This document shows positions 50,957 to 60,437 of a stretch of 64,000 bases of DNA, piece after piece. The DNA comes from Pseudomonas phenolilytica (GTDB lineage Bacteria > Pseudomonadota > Gammaproteobacteria > Pseudomonadales > Pseudomonadaceae). How positions within the stretch are numbered: position 1 is the first letter of the stretch; every line of letters begins with the position of its first letter. Below the pieces are notes generated by a model. The model saw only the letters and a program-made list of their open reading frames with translations, did no database searches and was not told where the DNA came from. The stretch is taken from NCBI RefSeq assembly GCF_021432765.1, contig NZ_CP058908.1:1752001-1816000 (forward strand). The letters are read 5' to 3'. The position numbers and the translations under genes were made by a program.

Positions 50957-51631
50957 TCAATTGTTCAGGCCGAGGTATATGTTTGCGGTGGTGGACTGTA
51001 CGGCCAGTTGATCCGCGGCTTGTCCGTTAACCACATAGAAGTAAGTGCCACGTCCTTCCATCGCAGCTCCATATTCTGGATTCAACGATGAGTCGTCCTC
51101 GGTCATGGCGATGAGATGGGTATTCCAGTAGGCGGCGCGATCACTGCTGGTGATGTTGCTGTCATCACTATCGTCGGCACCGGGCACGGTTCCCCGGTAA
51201 GGCATCCAGGTTACGAAAGCTGTATTGGCGGCCTTGTCGGTATCCGCTCCGGTCTTGTTATCGGCGGAGCTGGTCTTCAGGAAAGCCAGGGGATTGAGCA
51301 CGAATTTTTTGCGATCATCCGTCATTATTGCCAATAGGCATGGACGGTTTGCCCCGTTGGCCTGCAGCTCATTTGTCTTGCGGCAGTTGGATTCAAGCGG
51401 TTCCAGCTTGTCGCGCAGATTCGCCGGGCCATAGAAACGAAACTCCCCCTCACGCAACGCAGCCTCGGCTGCCGTCTGAAGGCGCTGGGATTCGGCCCGG
51501 TTTCCGGTTATGCGTGATTCCAGGACGACTCCGCGCATGCTGGATACCGCCAGAACGGTCAGAATCAGTAGCATGACCAATGCAACCAGTAAGGTCGCAC
51601 CGCGTTGCGCAGCGATGTTGAAACTTGTCAT
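50957..51631 (-). CDS. pilX: Type IV minor pilin PilX
   Basis: 224-aa pilin-like protein. The leader ends QRG, followed by ATLLVALVMLLILTVLAVSS. It lacks Glu at +5 (Val instead), as in GspK-like tip pilins. The start overlaps the pilW stop (ATGA). The C-terminal half is variable. It ends 11 bases before pilY1. Confidence 0.88.
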   Translation of the reverse strand: MTSFNIAAQRGATLLVALVMLLILTVLAVSSMRGVVLESRITGNRAESQRLQTAAEAALREGEFRFYGPANLRDKLEPLESNCRKTNELQANGANRPCLLAIMTDDRKKFVLNPLAFLKTSSADNKTGADTDKAANTAFVTWMPYRGTVPGADDSDDSNITSSDRAAYWNTHLIAMTEDDSSLNPEYGAAMEGRGTYFYVVNGQAADQLAVQSTTANIYLGLNN

Positions 51632-52479
51632 GGCATGAGGTTCCTGATCGTCTGAGTGCTGCTGGAAACGTGGTAGATACGATTTTTATCGTTTGCGGTC
51701 AGGCGGGATTTGGCAGCGACACTCGATTTGGCTATCCACTGGTCATATATGGGCGATGTTCCGCTGCGCTGATTTTCCTGGCTGGCCAGCAGGATCGAGT
51801 AACGAACGGCGCGAATCGGCCCGCTATTAGCAGTCCAGCTACTGGCGTCGGCAAATCGGCCGCTGCCTTCAGTCAGTTTCTTTTCATGCATATCCTTGCT
51901 ACCGAAGCCGAACTGCAGGCGCATGTCAGCAACGCCGGACATGATTTCCATCGTCCCGGGGGCTGCCGCGTTGAGGTTTTTGCAAGTGATCGAGCCTTGA
52001 TGAAGTTCGCCATTCGGCGCGTACTTGATGGCCAAGGTGATGAGCGCACTATCGGGGGCAGCTTTGAATGGCTTGCTGTCGTCGAAGGCCTTGCTGGCAT
52101 CGCCCTGGCAGTCGGCTTCGCCGCTCACCAGCGGCTGGTAGCGCAAGCAAATGCCGAGAGCGTCTTTGGTGGGAACTATCACGGCTCCTTTGGCAAAGGC
52201 CATGCAGTCGGCGTTCTCCCCTTTTTGGGGAAATGCACTCTCTAGCGATTGGGCTGGGTCCCTGCGATATCCGGCCTTGCCCAGATACTCGTCGAGAACC
52301 AACGTGATGAATCTGCTGCCTTCCAAGTTGGTGGACTGGCTCTGCTGGAACAAATGGTTGCGCTGGTTATCGAGGTATATTTGCGAGATACCGAGTAGCA
52401 GAAAGCTGCTGATTGCCAGCGCTACCAGCAGTTCAACCATGGAAATGCCTCGTTGCGAGGCTATGTACGCGATTTTCAT
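51628..52479 (-). CDS. pilW: Type IV minor pilin PilW
   Basis: 283-aa large minor pilin. The prepilin site is SQRG/ISMVELLVALAISSF with Glu at +5 and an unusual Ile at +1 in place of Phe. The C-terminal domain holds several cysteines (CLRYQPLV; CQGDA). Its start and stop overlap pilV and pilX by four bases each, which shows tight coupling. Confidence 0.88.
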   Translation of the reverse strand: MKIAYIASQRGISMVELLVALAISSFLLLGISQIYLDNQRNHLFQQSQSTNLEGSRFITLVLDEYLGKAGYRRDPAQSLESAFPQKGENADCMAFAKGAVIVPTKDALGICLRYQPLVSGEADCQGDASKAFDDSKPFKAAPDSALITLAIKYAPNGELHQGSITCKNLNAAAPGTMEIMSGVADMRLQFGFGSKDMHEKKLTEGSGRFADASSWTANSGPIRAVRYSILLASQENQRSGTSPIYDQWIAKSSVAAKSRLTANDKNRIYHVSSSTQTIRNLMP

Positions 52480-53024
52480 AGTTCCACCCGGGCTCTGTAG
52501 ATGCAGGTGGTGGCGTCGGGCGCGCGGGTATCAGGGCAGGTGCCCGCCTTGACTGTCCAGGCCAACTGAATTTCAACCATCGAGCCATTGTCGTCGCAGG
52601 TTCCCGGTGACGAGCTGCGGCAGATGTAGGTCGTGGATTCGAGGAGTGTCGCGGCTCCCGGCAGAGAGGCTTCGACAGCCTGCACCCAGCAGTCGCGCAT
52701 CTCGATCGCGCTGGTGGGGTTGGCGACACAATTTGTGGGTGCTGTGTCGAAGTCGCTGCCTTTGTCCTTGTAGAACAGCGAGGTGTCCTTGAAGCCGCTG
52801 TATATGGGCTCCTTGGGAGGGGTTTTTTTGAAAACTTCGTCTGGATTGGCGCGGATTATCTCGACCAGCTCATTGGCGAGCATGATCGCGGTATTTCGCT
52901 GCGCCGAATCCTGCGTGTACTGGATGCTGCGCCCCTGCATGGCCACCATGCCAAGAATGCCAATGGTGGTCAGCACCAGTGTGACCATCACTTCGATCAG
53001 GCTGAAGCCGCTGGTTCTTCTCAT
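52476..53024 (-). CDS. pilV: Type IV minor pilin PilV
   Basis: 182-aa minor pilin with leader MRRTSG and mature start FSLIEVMVTLVLTTIGILGM. Three in-frame ATGs are possible (53045, 53036, 53024). The last has GAGGAA at correct distance, lies after the fimU stop and gives the shortest leader, so it is preferred. The C-terminal CxC pattern (DCWVQA; YICRSSS; GTCPD) suggests disulphides. Confidence 0.85.
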   Translation of the reverse strand: MRRTSGFSLIEVMVTLVLTTIGILGMVAMQGRSIQYTQDSAQRNTAIMLANELVEIIRANPDEVFKKTPPKEPIYSGFKDTSLFYKDKGSDFDTAPTNCVANPTSAIEMRDCWVQAVEASLPGAATLLESTTYICRSSSPGTCDDNGSMVEIQLAWTVKAGTCPDTRAPDATTCIYRARVEL

Positions 53025-53032
53025 GTGGTTCC

Positions 53033-53509
53033 TCATAGCGTGCATTTGGTGAGGGCATCTCCAGCCGCGTCTTTGCCGCGCGCGTGGCGTATGGATGCGC
53101 CGCTGGCACGAACCTGCACGACGAACGCCGTTTCATGGTTGTCGTCCCGGCAGACGATGATCAGGGCAGGCGTCGCGGTACCGTTGGCGTTGTAAGTGAT
53201 GGTCGCGACATCCGCGTCCAGCTTGACCGGCCCATCGTGGCTCAGTTCTCGTACGGACTGACCGCCCACCTGGACTTCCCACGGGGCAGCATCGTTGACT
53301 TCCACAATGGCGGTGGTGCGGCGCGTGACCGCTTCGCTGCGGGCGTACTGCAGAAATGTAAGGAGATCGTCGGTCTGTCCCTGCAGTTGTGTCTTCTGAA
53401 TGAAGGCGGTGAAGTTGGGAACAGCGATCGCCAAGACAATTGTCAGCAGGGCGATGGTGATCATCAGCTCGATCAGGGTAAAGCCGCGCGTGAAACTTCG
53501 GCCAGACAT
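53033..53509 (-). CDS. fimU: GspH/FimT-type minor pseudopilin FimU
   Basis: 158-aa minor pilin in the GspH fold. The leader ends TRG, followed by [30 protein letters not shown] lies 8 bases before ATG 53509; the frame continues upstream but without pilin features. First gene of fimU-pilVWXY1E; in P. aeruginosa this operon is activated by AlgR. A C-terminal cysteine (LTKCTL) pairs with an internal one (IVCRDD). Confidence 0.9.
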   Translation of the reverse strand: MSGRSFTRGFTLIELMITIALLTIVLAIAVPNFTAFIQKTQLQGQTDDLLTFLQYARSEAVTRRTTAIVEVNDAAPWEVQVGGQSVRELSHDGPVKLDADVATITYNANGTATPALIIVCRDDNHETAFVVQVRASGASIRHARGKDAAGDALTKCTL

Positions 53510-53691
53510 GGGGCACTCCGTTTGATACATGGGCGGATGATGGTGCGGCCCGGACGTTTTGTCCGTTGTACCGGGATGGCCGGTGCGTTTGCCGGGATGA
53601 CCGGCTGTCGGCTCGATTATCGATCCTGCGAAGCGAAGGCCGGTGTGACCGGAGCCATGCTTTGATGAGGCGGAAGCCGTTGTGCAGGCCT

Positions 53692-54198
53692 TTAGCTGCT
53701 GCAGCGTGCGGCCTCCTGCGCATCTTCGGCACGGGTGCTGCGCTTCAAGCGGCCCTGACGACTCAGGATCAGTTGCCAGGCGATACGCCGCTTGTAGCAC
53801 TGGAAGAAGCGTCCGTTGCTGGTGGGACTGGTTCCATTTTCGAAGAAGCGTATGCGCTGGCCGCCGAAGCTGCTCCAGTGCAGTTCGTCCGCGCCCGATA
53901 GTTGAGTAACGTGTAGAACTTCTTGAGTGGTTTCCGAGCGGATCAGCCAGCCATCGCTCCAGTTGTTGCTGCAGTTGGTTGCATCCTGTGTTCCGCAGAG
54001 CACGATCGTCTGGCGGTGAAGTACCGCCTTGGCGCGGGCGTTCTGGACCGCCTCCTGCACCTGGGTGAGCAATGCCTGCTGCCGGTTGTACTCAATCATG
54101 TCGGCCAGCGCCGGCAACGCGATGGAGACGATGATCGCGAACAGCGCGAGGGTTGTGAGCAGTTCGACGAGGGTGAAGCCTTGATCCTTGTCCAGCAT
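53692..54198 (-). CDS. fimT: GspH/FimT-type pseudopilin FimT
   Basis: 168-aa type IV pilin-like protein in the FimT group, linked in other gamma-proteobacteria to DNA uptake. The leader MLDKDQG precedes FTLVELLTTLALFAIIVSIALPAL. AAAGGA lies 8 bases before ATG 54198. It is separated from fimU by 180 bases, so it may have its own transcript. The C-terminal end is basic (RQGRLKRSTR), a possible DNA-contact region. Confidence 0.87.
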   Translation of the reverse strand: MLDKDQGFTLVELLTTLALFAIIVSIALPALADMIEYNRQQALLTQVQEAVQNARAKAVLHRQTIVLCGTQDATNCSNNWSDGWLIRSETTQEVLHVTQLSGADELHWSSFGGQRIRFFENGTSPTSNGRFFQCYKRRIAWQLILSRQGRLKRSTRAEDAQEAARCSS

Positions 54199-54348
54199 GG
54201 CGCATGTCCTTTGCACATATCATGTGTCGCCATCCAGGCGTACGGGGCTGAGGCATGTATCGAGCGCCTGGCAGCGGCGGAATGGTTTAGAACATGTTCC
54301 GGTAAATCAACACTGAATAGCTGGATATGTGATCCAGATAGCGGGGGG

Positions 54349-55464
54349 ATGGTGGCGAAGGTTACGACGATCATGGTGGGTGGCGGAGTCATAGGGTTGC
54401 TTTCGACCTACCTGTTGGCTAGCGCGGGGCAGGACGTGGTGCTGCTTGAATCGGGTACAGCAGGCAGCGAAGCCTCCTGGGCCGGCGGTGGGATCGTCTC
54501 GCCGCTTTATCCGTGGCGCTACAGTCCGGCGGTCACGGCGCTGGCGCATTGGTCGCAAAGTTTCTATCCGCAGCTGGGTGAGCAGTTGCTGGAGCAGACG
54601 CAGATCGATCCCGAGGTATACGAGACCGGCCTGTACTGGCTCGATCTGCAGGATGAAGACCAGGCGCTCGGCTGGGCTCGGCAGCATGGCCGGCCGTTGC
54701 AGTCCGTGCCGATGGCACAGGTGCATGCCGCCGTGCCGGCGCTGGGCCCAGGGTTCGAGCGGGCGGTGTACATGTCCGGGGTTGCCAACGTGCGCAACCC
54801 GCGCCTGCTGCAAGCGCTGCGGGCTGCGCTGCAGCAGTTGCCGAACGTGCGGCTGATCGAGCAGTGCCCGGTGACCGGCTTCGTGCGCGAGGGCACGCGG
54901 ATCGTGGGCGTCTGCACGGCGCAAGGCGAGATGCGTGCCGAGCGAGTGGTGGTCGCGGCGGGCGCCTGGAGCGGTGAGCTGCTTCGGACATTGGGACTGG
55001 ATCTGCCGGTCAAGCCGATGAAGGGCCAGATGATCCTGTTCAAATGCGCCGAGGACTTCCTGCCGAGCATGGTGTTGGCCAAGCGGCGCTATGCGATTCC
55101 GCGGCGCGATGGCCATATCCTGGTTGGTAGCACGCTGGAGGATGTCGGTTTCGACAAGGTGCCGACCGAAGATGCGCTGCAGAGCCTGCGCAAGACCGCG
55201 GCCGAGTTGCTGCCTGCGCTCGCCGATGCGCCGGTGGTGAAGCATTGGGCCGGCTTGCGGCCTGGCTCGCCGGATGGTGTGCCATATATAGGCGCGGTGG
55301 ACGGCTTCGACGGGTTGTGGCTGAACTGCGGGCACTTCCGCAACGGCCTGGTGCTGGCGCCGGCGTCCTGCCAGCTGCTGGCCGATCTGATGCTGGATCG
55401 TGAGCCGATCATCGATCCGCAACCCTACGCACCGGGTACGCGTCTCCAGGTCGCAACCTCGTAG
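54349..55464 (+). CDS. thiO: Glycine oxidase ThiO
   Basis: FAD-dependent oxidase that turns glycine into iminoglyoxylate for thiamine thiazole synthesis, 371 aa. The FAD-binding start is TIMVGGGVIGLLSTYLL, followed by AGSEASWAGGGIVSPLYPW and the C-terminal WLNCGHFRNGLVLAP. ATG 54349 is followed immediately by GTG, so the exact first codon is unsure; the ribosome site is a weak G-run. It is divergent from fimT, as in P. aeruginosa. Confidence 0.9.
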   Translation: MVAKVTTIMVGGGVIGLLSTYLLASAGQDVVLLESGTAGSEASWAGGGIVSPLYPWRYSPAVTALAHWSQSFYPQLGEQLLEQTQIDPEVYETGLYWLDLQDEDQALGWARQHGRPLQSVPMAQVHAAVPALGPGFERAVYMSGVANVRNPRLLQALRAALQQLPNVRLIEQCPVTGFVREGTRIVGVCTAQGEMRAERVVVAAGAWSGELLRTLGLDLPVKPMKGQMILFKCAEDFLPSMVLAKRRYAIPRRDGHILVGSTLEDVGFDKVPTEDALQSLRKTAAELLPALADAPVVKHWAGLRPGSPDGVPYIGAVDGFDGLWLNCGHFRNGLVLAPASCQLLADLMLDREPIIDPQPYAPGTRLQVATS

Positions 55465-55522
55465 GCTTGGCGTTGCGGGAGCTGCGGGCCGGCGTGCTTT
55501 GCTGCTAGATTCTGCGCATCGC

Positions 55523-55550
55523 AGCCCCGGCATGCCGGGGCTGTTTCTTT
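55523..55550 (+). terminator. Terminator after thiO
   Basis: The perfect palindrome AGCCCCGGCATGCCGGGGCT is followed by GTTTCTTTT. It lies 58 bases after thiO, just before the SUI1 gene. Confidence 0.8.
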
Positions 55551-55565
55551 TGCGACGAGGTATGC

Positions 55566-55937
55566 GTGGCCAAGAAAACCACATCACTGGCCGGTCTGGG
55601 CGGGCTGGTCTATTCCACCGATGCCGGCCGGCACTGTCCTGACTGTGCACAACCGCTGGATGCCTGCATCTGCAAGCAGAACGCTATCCCCGAGGGCGAC
55701 GGCATCGCCCGGGTGCGACGCGAGAGCAAGGGGCGTGGCGGCAAGACGGTCACCACCATCACCGGTGTACCGCTCGCCGAGGCCGAACTCAAGGAGCTGG
55801 CCAGCGCGCTGAAGCGCCGCTGCGGCACCGGCGGGGCGCTGAAGGACGGCGTCATCGAAATCCAGGGCGACCACGTCCAACTGCTGCTCGACGAACTGAT
55901 CAAGCGTGGCTTCCAGGCCAAGAAATCCGGCGGCTGA
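55566..55937 (+). CDS. yciH: SUI1/YciH family translation-factor-like protein
   Basis: 123-aa protein with an eIF1-like fold in the C-terminal half (KTVTTITGVPLAEAELKELA; GVIEIQGDHVQLLLDEL). The N-terminal CPDCAQPLDACIC pattern may bind zinc. GTG 55566 is the start, with ACGAGGT upstream. E. coli YciH can influence start-site selection in vitro, but its cell role is unclear. It lies upstream of speA on the same strand. Confidence 0.88.
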   Translation: MAKKTTSLAGLGGLVYSTDAGRHCPDCAQPLDACICKQNAIPEGDGIARVRRESKGRGGKTVTTITGVPLAEAELKELASALKRRCGTGGALKDGVIEIQGDHVQLLLDELIKRGFQAKKSGG

Positions 55938-56054
55938 GCACCGGCGCCCCGCCGAACTTTTGCGCGATTTTCCGTATCAGGCTGTCCAAGCCGATTAGCC
56001 CTTGCGCCGGCCAGTACGAGCCGCGCGGCATGCAACCATTTCAGGGAGACTCCG

Positions 56055-57965
56055 ATGCCCGTACGACGCACACGTAAAGATGACGGCAGCCAGTGGACCG
56101 CCGCGGACAGCCGCAGCATCTATGGGATTCGCCATTGGGGCGCCGGCTATTTCGCGATCAACGACGAAGGCGGCGTCGAAGTACGGCCGCAGCGCGACGG
56201 CGCGCCGATCGAGTTCAACCGGCTGATCCACCAGCTGCGCGAGGCGGGGCTTTCGCTACCGCTGCTGGTGCGCTTTCCGGACATCCTGCAGGACCGCGTG
56301 CGGCGTCTAACCGGCGCCTTCGACGCCAACATCGAGCGGATGGAGTACGCCGGCAGATACACCGCGCTGTACCCGATCAAGGTCAATCAGCAGGAAGCGG
56401 TGGTGGAAAATATCATCGCCACGCAGAACGTCTCCATCGGGCTGGAAGCCGGCTCGAAGCCGGAGCTGATGGCCGTGCTGGCACTGGCGCCGAAGGGCGG
56501 CACCATCGTCTGCAACGGCTACAAGGACCGTGAGTTCATCCGCCTGGCGCTCATGGGGCAGAAGCTCGGCCACAACGTGTTCATCGTCATCGAGAAGGAA
56601 TCCGAGGTCGGCCTGGTGATCGATGAGGCCAACGAGCTCAAGCTGATGCCGCAGATCGGGCTGCGCGTGCGGCTCTCCTCGCTGGCCTCGTCCAAGTGGG
56701 CCGATACCGGCGGCGAGCGCTCCAAGTTCGGTCTCTCGGCGGCGCAGCTACTCTCGGTGATCGAGCGCTTCCGCGTCGCGGGCATGGATCAGGGCATCCG
56801 TCTGCTGCACTTTCACATGGGTTCGCAGATCGCCAACCTAGCCGACTACCGCCAGGGCTTTCGCGAGGCCATCCGCTATTACGCCGAGCTGCGCGCGCTG
56901 GGCCTGCCGGTGGATTACATCGATGTCGGCGGCGGGCTGGGCGTCGATTACGACGGCACCCATTCGCGCAACGCCAGCTCGATCAATTACGACATGGACG
57001 AGTACGCCGGCACCGTGGTCGGCATGCTCAAGGAGTTCTGCGACCGCCAGGAACTGCCGCACCCGCACATCTTCTCCGAGAGCGGCCGCGCGATGACCGC
57101 GCACCACGCGGTGCTGGTGATGCAGGTCACCGATATCGAGCGGCACAACGACGAGGTACCGCAGATCGACAACTACGACGAGCTGCCGGACATCGTCCAG
57201 TCGCTGGTCGATCTGCTCGGTCCGACCGATCCGGAAATGGTCACCGAAACCTACTGGCGCGCCACCCACTACATGAGCGAGTCCGGCGCGCAGTACGCCT
57301 CCGGCAAGCTGACCCTGGCGCAGAAGGCATTGGCCGAGCAGAGCTACTTCGCCATCTGCCGCCGTCTGTACAACCAGCTCAAGGCACGCCAGCGTTCGCA
57401 TCGCGCGGTGCTCGACGAACTCAACGACAAGCTCGCCGACAAGTACATCTGCAACTTTTCAGTGTTCCAGAGCCTGCCGGATACCTGGGCCATCGACCAG
57501 ATTCTGCCGATCGTGCCGCTGCAGCGGCTGACCGAGGAGCCGGTTCGCCGTGCCGTGCTACAGGACCTGACCTGCGACTCGGACGGCAAGATCAAGCACT
57601 ACGTCGACGAGCAGAGCATCGAAAGCAGCATGCCGGTGCACGAGGTCGCGCCGGGGGAGGAGTATTTCCTCGGGGTGTTTCTGGTCGGCGCCTATCAGGA
57701 GATCCTCGGCGACATGCACAACCTGTTCGGCGACACCGACTCGGTGAACGTCTATCAGCGTGAGGACGGCAGCTACTACCACGCGGGCATCGAGACCCAC
57801 GACACCATCGAGGACATGCTGCGCTACGTGCATCTGTCGCCCGAGGAGCTGATGACCTACTACCGCGACAAGGTCGCCAGCGCCAAGCTCAGCGCCAAGG
57901 AACGCACCCAGTTCATCGATGCGCTGCGCCTGGGGCTGACCCGCTCGTCCTACCTCACGCCTTGA
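56055..57965 (+). CDS. speA: Biosynthetic arginine decarboxylase SpeA
   Basis: PLP- and Mg-dependent enzyme that makes agmatine from arginine for putrescine synthesis, 636 aa. The PLP lysine motif is [11 protein letters not shown]. Further motifs are [10 protein letters not shown] and the glycine-rich [19 protein letters not shown] precedes ATG 56055. The C-terminal domain ends TRSSYLTP. It converges with the DUF2214 gene with a 6-base gap. Confidence 0.97.
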   Translation: MPVRRTRKDDGSQWTAADSRSIYGIRHWGAGYFAINDEGGVEVRPQRDGAPIEFNRLIHQLREAGLSLPLLVRFPDILQDRVRRLTGAFDANIERMEYAGRYTALYPIKVNQQEAVVENIIATQNVSIGLEAGSKPELMAVLALAPKGGTIVCNGYKDREFIRLALMGQKLGHNVFIVIEKESEVGLVIDEANELKLMPQIGLRVRLSSLASSKWADTGGERSKFGLSAAQLLSVIERFRVAGMDQGIRLLHFHMGSQIANLADYRQGFREAIRYYAELRALGLPVDYIDVGGGLGVDYDGTHSRNASSINYDMDEYAGTVVGMLKEFCDRQELPHPHIFSESGRAMTAHHAVLVMQVTDIERHNDEVPQIDNYDELPDIVQSLVDLLGPTDPEMVTETYWRATHYMSESGAQYASGKLTLAQKALAEQSYFAICRRLYNQLKARQRSHRAVLDELNDKLADKYICNFSVFQSLPDTWAIDQILPIVPLQRLTEEPVRRAVLQDLTCDSDGKIKHYVDEQSIESSMPVHEVAPGEEYFLGVFLVGAYQEILGDMHNLFGDTDSVNVYQREDGSYYHAGIETHDTIEDMLRYVHLSPEELMTYYRDKVASAKLSAKERTQFIDALRLGLTRSSYLTP

Positions 57966-57971
57966 GCCGGC

Positions 57972-58430
57972 TCAGCCGGTCAGCACGCCGAAGCCGCGCG
58001 CCATCAGCGCGGCCAGCAGCGGGATGACCAGCAACAGCAGCAGCTCCAGACGAATCACCCAGGTCAGCCAGCGTGCCGTGGGGGCGCTGAGTACCGGCAC
58101 TTGGCGGTTACGCAGCGCGCTGCGCCAGCCGAGGAAAGTTACGGTCGGATAGATCGACAGCACGGCAACGATGACGAACAGGCCGACCTTGGCGTGGAAC
58201 AGGCTGTTCTGCAGGTAATAGTCGGCGCCTTTGCCATACCAGCCGGCGCGTGCGACTCCGCTGACCAGCGCTGCCCCGGCGACGATGCCGAACAGCAGGT
58301 CGGTGCGAAACAGGCTGCGGGCGCGGGCGAAGCTCAACGGCCGCCGCAGCAGCTGGTGTTCCAGCAGCAGCAGTGCAAACAGCAGGAAGACCGCCAGAAA
58401 GTGCAGGTAGGCGGCGATGGCGTAGGCCAT
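57972..58430 (-). CDS. DUF2214 family membrane protein
   Basis: 152-aa membrane protein with about four helices and conserved histidines (LHFLAVF; LEHQLL; LFHAKVGLF), which may bind haem. Function is unknown. AAAGGA precedes ATG 58430. It starts one base before the MATE gene's stop, so the two are likely co-transcribed. Confidence 0.85.
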   Translation of the reverse strand: MAYAIAAYLHFLAVFLLFALLLLEHQLLRRPLSFARARSLFRTDLLFGIVAGAALVSGVARAGWYGKGADYYLQNSLFHAKVGLFVIVAVLSIYPTVTFLGWRSALRNRQVPVLSAPTARWLTWVIRLELLLLLVIPLLAALMARGFGVLTG

Positions 58431-58431
58431 G

Positions 58432-59811
58432 TCAGTGTCCTTTGGCTGGATGTCCCGAAGGTGTGCCGTGGGTCGGTGCGAGCCACGCCTGGCGAACCTG
58501 CAGGCGCCACGCCAGCCCGCCGAGGCAGACTCCTCGCAGCAGCATGAAGCAGAGGAACGCCAGCCACAATCCGTGATTGCCCATGTCCTGCAACAGCCAG
58601 CCCAGCGGCAGGCTGAGCGCGACGGCGAGCAGCATGCTGTCGCGCATCTCGCGGGCGCGGGTGGCGCCGATGAACAGGCCGTCGAGCAGGTAACTCCAGA
58701 CGGCGATCAGCGGCAGCGCGGCGAGATAGGGCAGATAAGTCCAGGCCAGTTGGCGCACCTCGGGCATATCGGTCTGCAGACGAATGAACAACTCACCGCC
58801 GAGCAGGAAGAACAGCGCGAAGGCGAGGCTGGCCAGCAGCGACCAGCCGCCGGCGACCACCAGCACCCGGCGCAGTGCCAGGCGGTCGCGCGCGCCGATG
58901 GCGTGGCCGCAGAGCGCCTCCACCGCATGGGCCAGGCCATCCAGCGCATGGGCGGTGAGCAGCATACCGTTGAGCAGCAGCGCATTGGCCGCGACGGTGG
59001 CGTCGCCCAGGCGAGTGCCCTGCACCGTCACCATGAAGAACACCAGCTGCAGCGCCAGCGAGCGCAGGAAGATGTCGCGGTTGACCGCCATCAGCGGTCG
59101 CCAGCTGGCCCAGCGGCGCAGTTGCGCGTAATCGACCTGGCCCGGATGGCGGCGGAGGGCGCGTGCCGCCAGCGTCAGGCCGAGCAGCGCGCCGCTCCAT
59201 TCGGCGATCACCGAGGCGCGTGCTGCGCCGAGCACACCCCATTCCAGACCGAGCACGAACCACAGATCCAGCACGACGTTGAGCAGGTTAGTGGTGAGCA
59301 GGATCGCCAGCGGTCCTCGCGCATTCTGCGCGCCGAGCAGCCAGCCGATCAGGGCATAGCTGGCCAGCGCGGCCGGCAAGCCGAACAGGCGGGTATGGAA
59401 ATAATCGCGGGTCAATGCGTCGAGTGCCGCCGAAGGCTGCATCAACTGCAACGCCAGGCCTTTGAGCGGCACCGCCAGCGACCCGAGCAGCAGCCCGAAG
59501 CCCAGCGCCAGCAATAGCCCCTGCAGCAGGACCTGGCGCAGCGTGCCGCCGTCGCGGCGGCCGCTGGCCTGAGCGGCGAACCCGGTGGTGCCCATGCGCA
59601 GAAAGCCCATCAGCCAGACCAGCAGGGTGTACAGGCTGCCGCCAACCGCGACCGCGGCCAGTTGATGTGGGTGCGGCAGATGGCCGACCACCGCACTGTC
59701 CACCAGCGTGACCAGGGGCACGGAGAGGTTGGACAGGATCATCGGCGCGGACAGGCTCCAGACTCGGCGATGAGTCGGAGCATGGCGCCAGGCAGCGAAC
59801 AGCCGGGACAT
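58432..59811 (-). CDS. MATE family efflux transporter (DinF-like)
   Basis: 459-aa exporter with 12 predicted helices in two repeats. It opens MSRLFAAWRHAPTHRR and has APMILSNLSVPLVTLVDSAVVGHL, the DinF-branch signature. MATE pumps use Na+ or H+ gradients to expel cationic compounds; the substrate here is unknown. ATG 59811 or the GTG one codon earlier may start it, with GGAG upstream. Confidence 0.88.
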   Translation of the reverse strand: MSRLFAAWRHAPTHRRVWSLSAPMILSNLSVPLVTLVDSAVVGHLPHPHQLAAVAVGGSLYTLLVWLMGFLRMGTTGFAAQASGRRDGGTLRQVLLQGLLLALGFGLLLGSLAVPLKGLALQLMQPSAALDALTRDYFHTRLFGLPAALASYALIGWLLGAQNARGPLAILLTTNLLNVVLDLWFVLGLEWGVLGAARASVIAEWSGALLGLTLAARALRRHPGQVDYAQLRRWASWRPLMAVNRDIFLRSLALQLVFFMVTVQGTRLGDATVAANALLLNGMLLTAHALDGLAHAVEALCGHAIGARDRLALRRVLVVAGGWSLLASLAFALFFLLGGELFIRLQTDMPEVRQLAWTYLPYLAALPLIAVWSYLLDGLFIGATRAREMRDSMLLAVALSLPLGWLLQDMGNHGLWLAFLCFMLLRGVCLGGLAWRLQVRQAWLAPTHGTPSGHPAKGH

Positions 59812-59900
59812 CACGAGAGCACTCCAGAACGGCCCGAAACTATACGTGTCCCCGACGTCGAACGCAGCTGCGGCGGGCGGCGCCGGTCACCGCCGGCGAC

Positions 59901-60194
59901 TCAGCGGATCAACCAGCTCAACAGCCACAGGCCGAGGAACAGCCAGACCAGACCGCTGATGAATGCTCGCCGGAGGAACGCCCGTACCGCCGCCACCAGC
60001 AACAGCAGCCCGATCACCAGCGCCGCCAGACTGAGCAGCGAGCGGTCCATGCCCAGCGTGCGCGACAGTCCCTCGAGGAAATCGTGTCCCGCAGTCACGA
60101 AGAATCCGAAGAAGCCGCTGAGTGCTTCGACGATGTAGCGAATCACCGTTCCGAGAACCTGGCCCAGCCATTCGAAAACGCCTTCCACCCGCAT
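59901..60194 (-). CDS. Small membrane protein, unknown function
   Basis: 97-aa protein with amphipathic N-terminal half (EGVFEWLGQVLGTVIRYIVE) and two closely spaced C-terminal helices separated by RAFLRR. It ends LLSWLIR. GGGAGA lies 6 bases before ATG 60194. No family is recognised. It is separate from the MATE gene by about 85 bases. Confidence 0.65.
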   Translation of the reverse strand: MRVEGVFEWLGQVLGTVIRYIVEALSGFFGFFVTAGHDFLEGLSRTLGMDRSLLSLAALVIGLLLLVAAVRAFLRRAFISGLVWLFLGLWLLSWLIR

Positions 60195-60437
60195 GCTGTT
60201 CTCCCACTCCGCTGAAATGGCGGCGTGCCATACCCGCCGCCGACCTCGCTTTGTCCGTCGAGACGGCCGGCGAGTTCCGTCAGCTTGAACGGTGCGCCAC
60301 GGAACCTCGAGCGGCGAGGGCAGTCGGACTCTGGCTTGGCTATTCGTGTCGGTGATCGGGGCGTGTTGTCAGCGTCATCCAATTGCAACGGCTTTGCCGC
60401 AAGGTGCGGGCAGGCCAGAACGAACGAGAGCCAGCCA

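Noticed and set aside
53552..53564. GGAC-GTTTT-GTCC palindrome as an AlgR site
   Set aside because: It does not match the AlgR consensus CCGTTCGTC well enough to name it.
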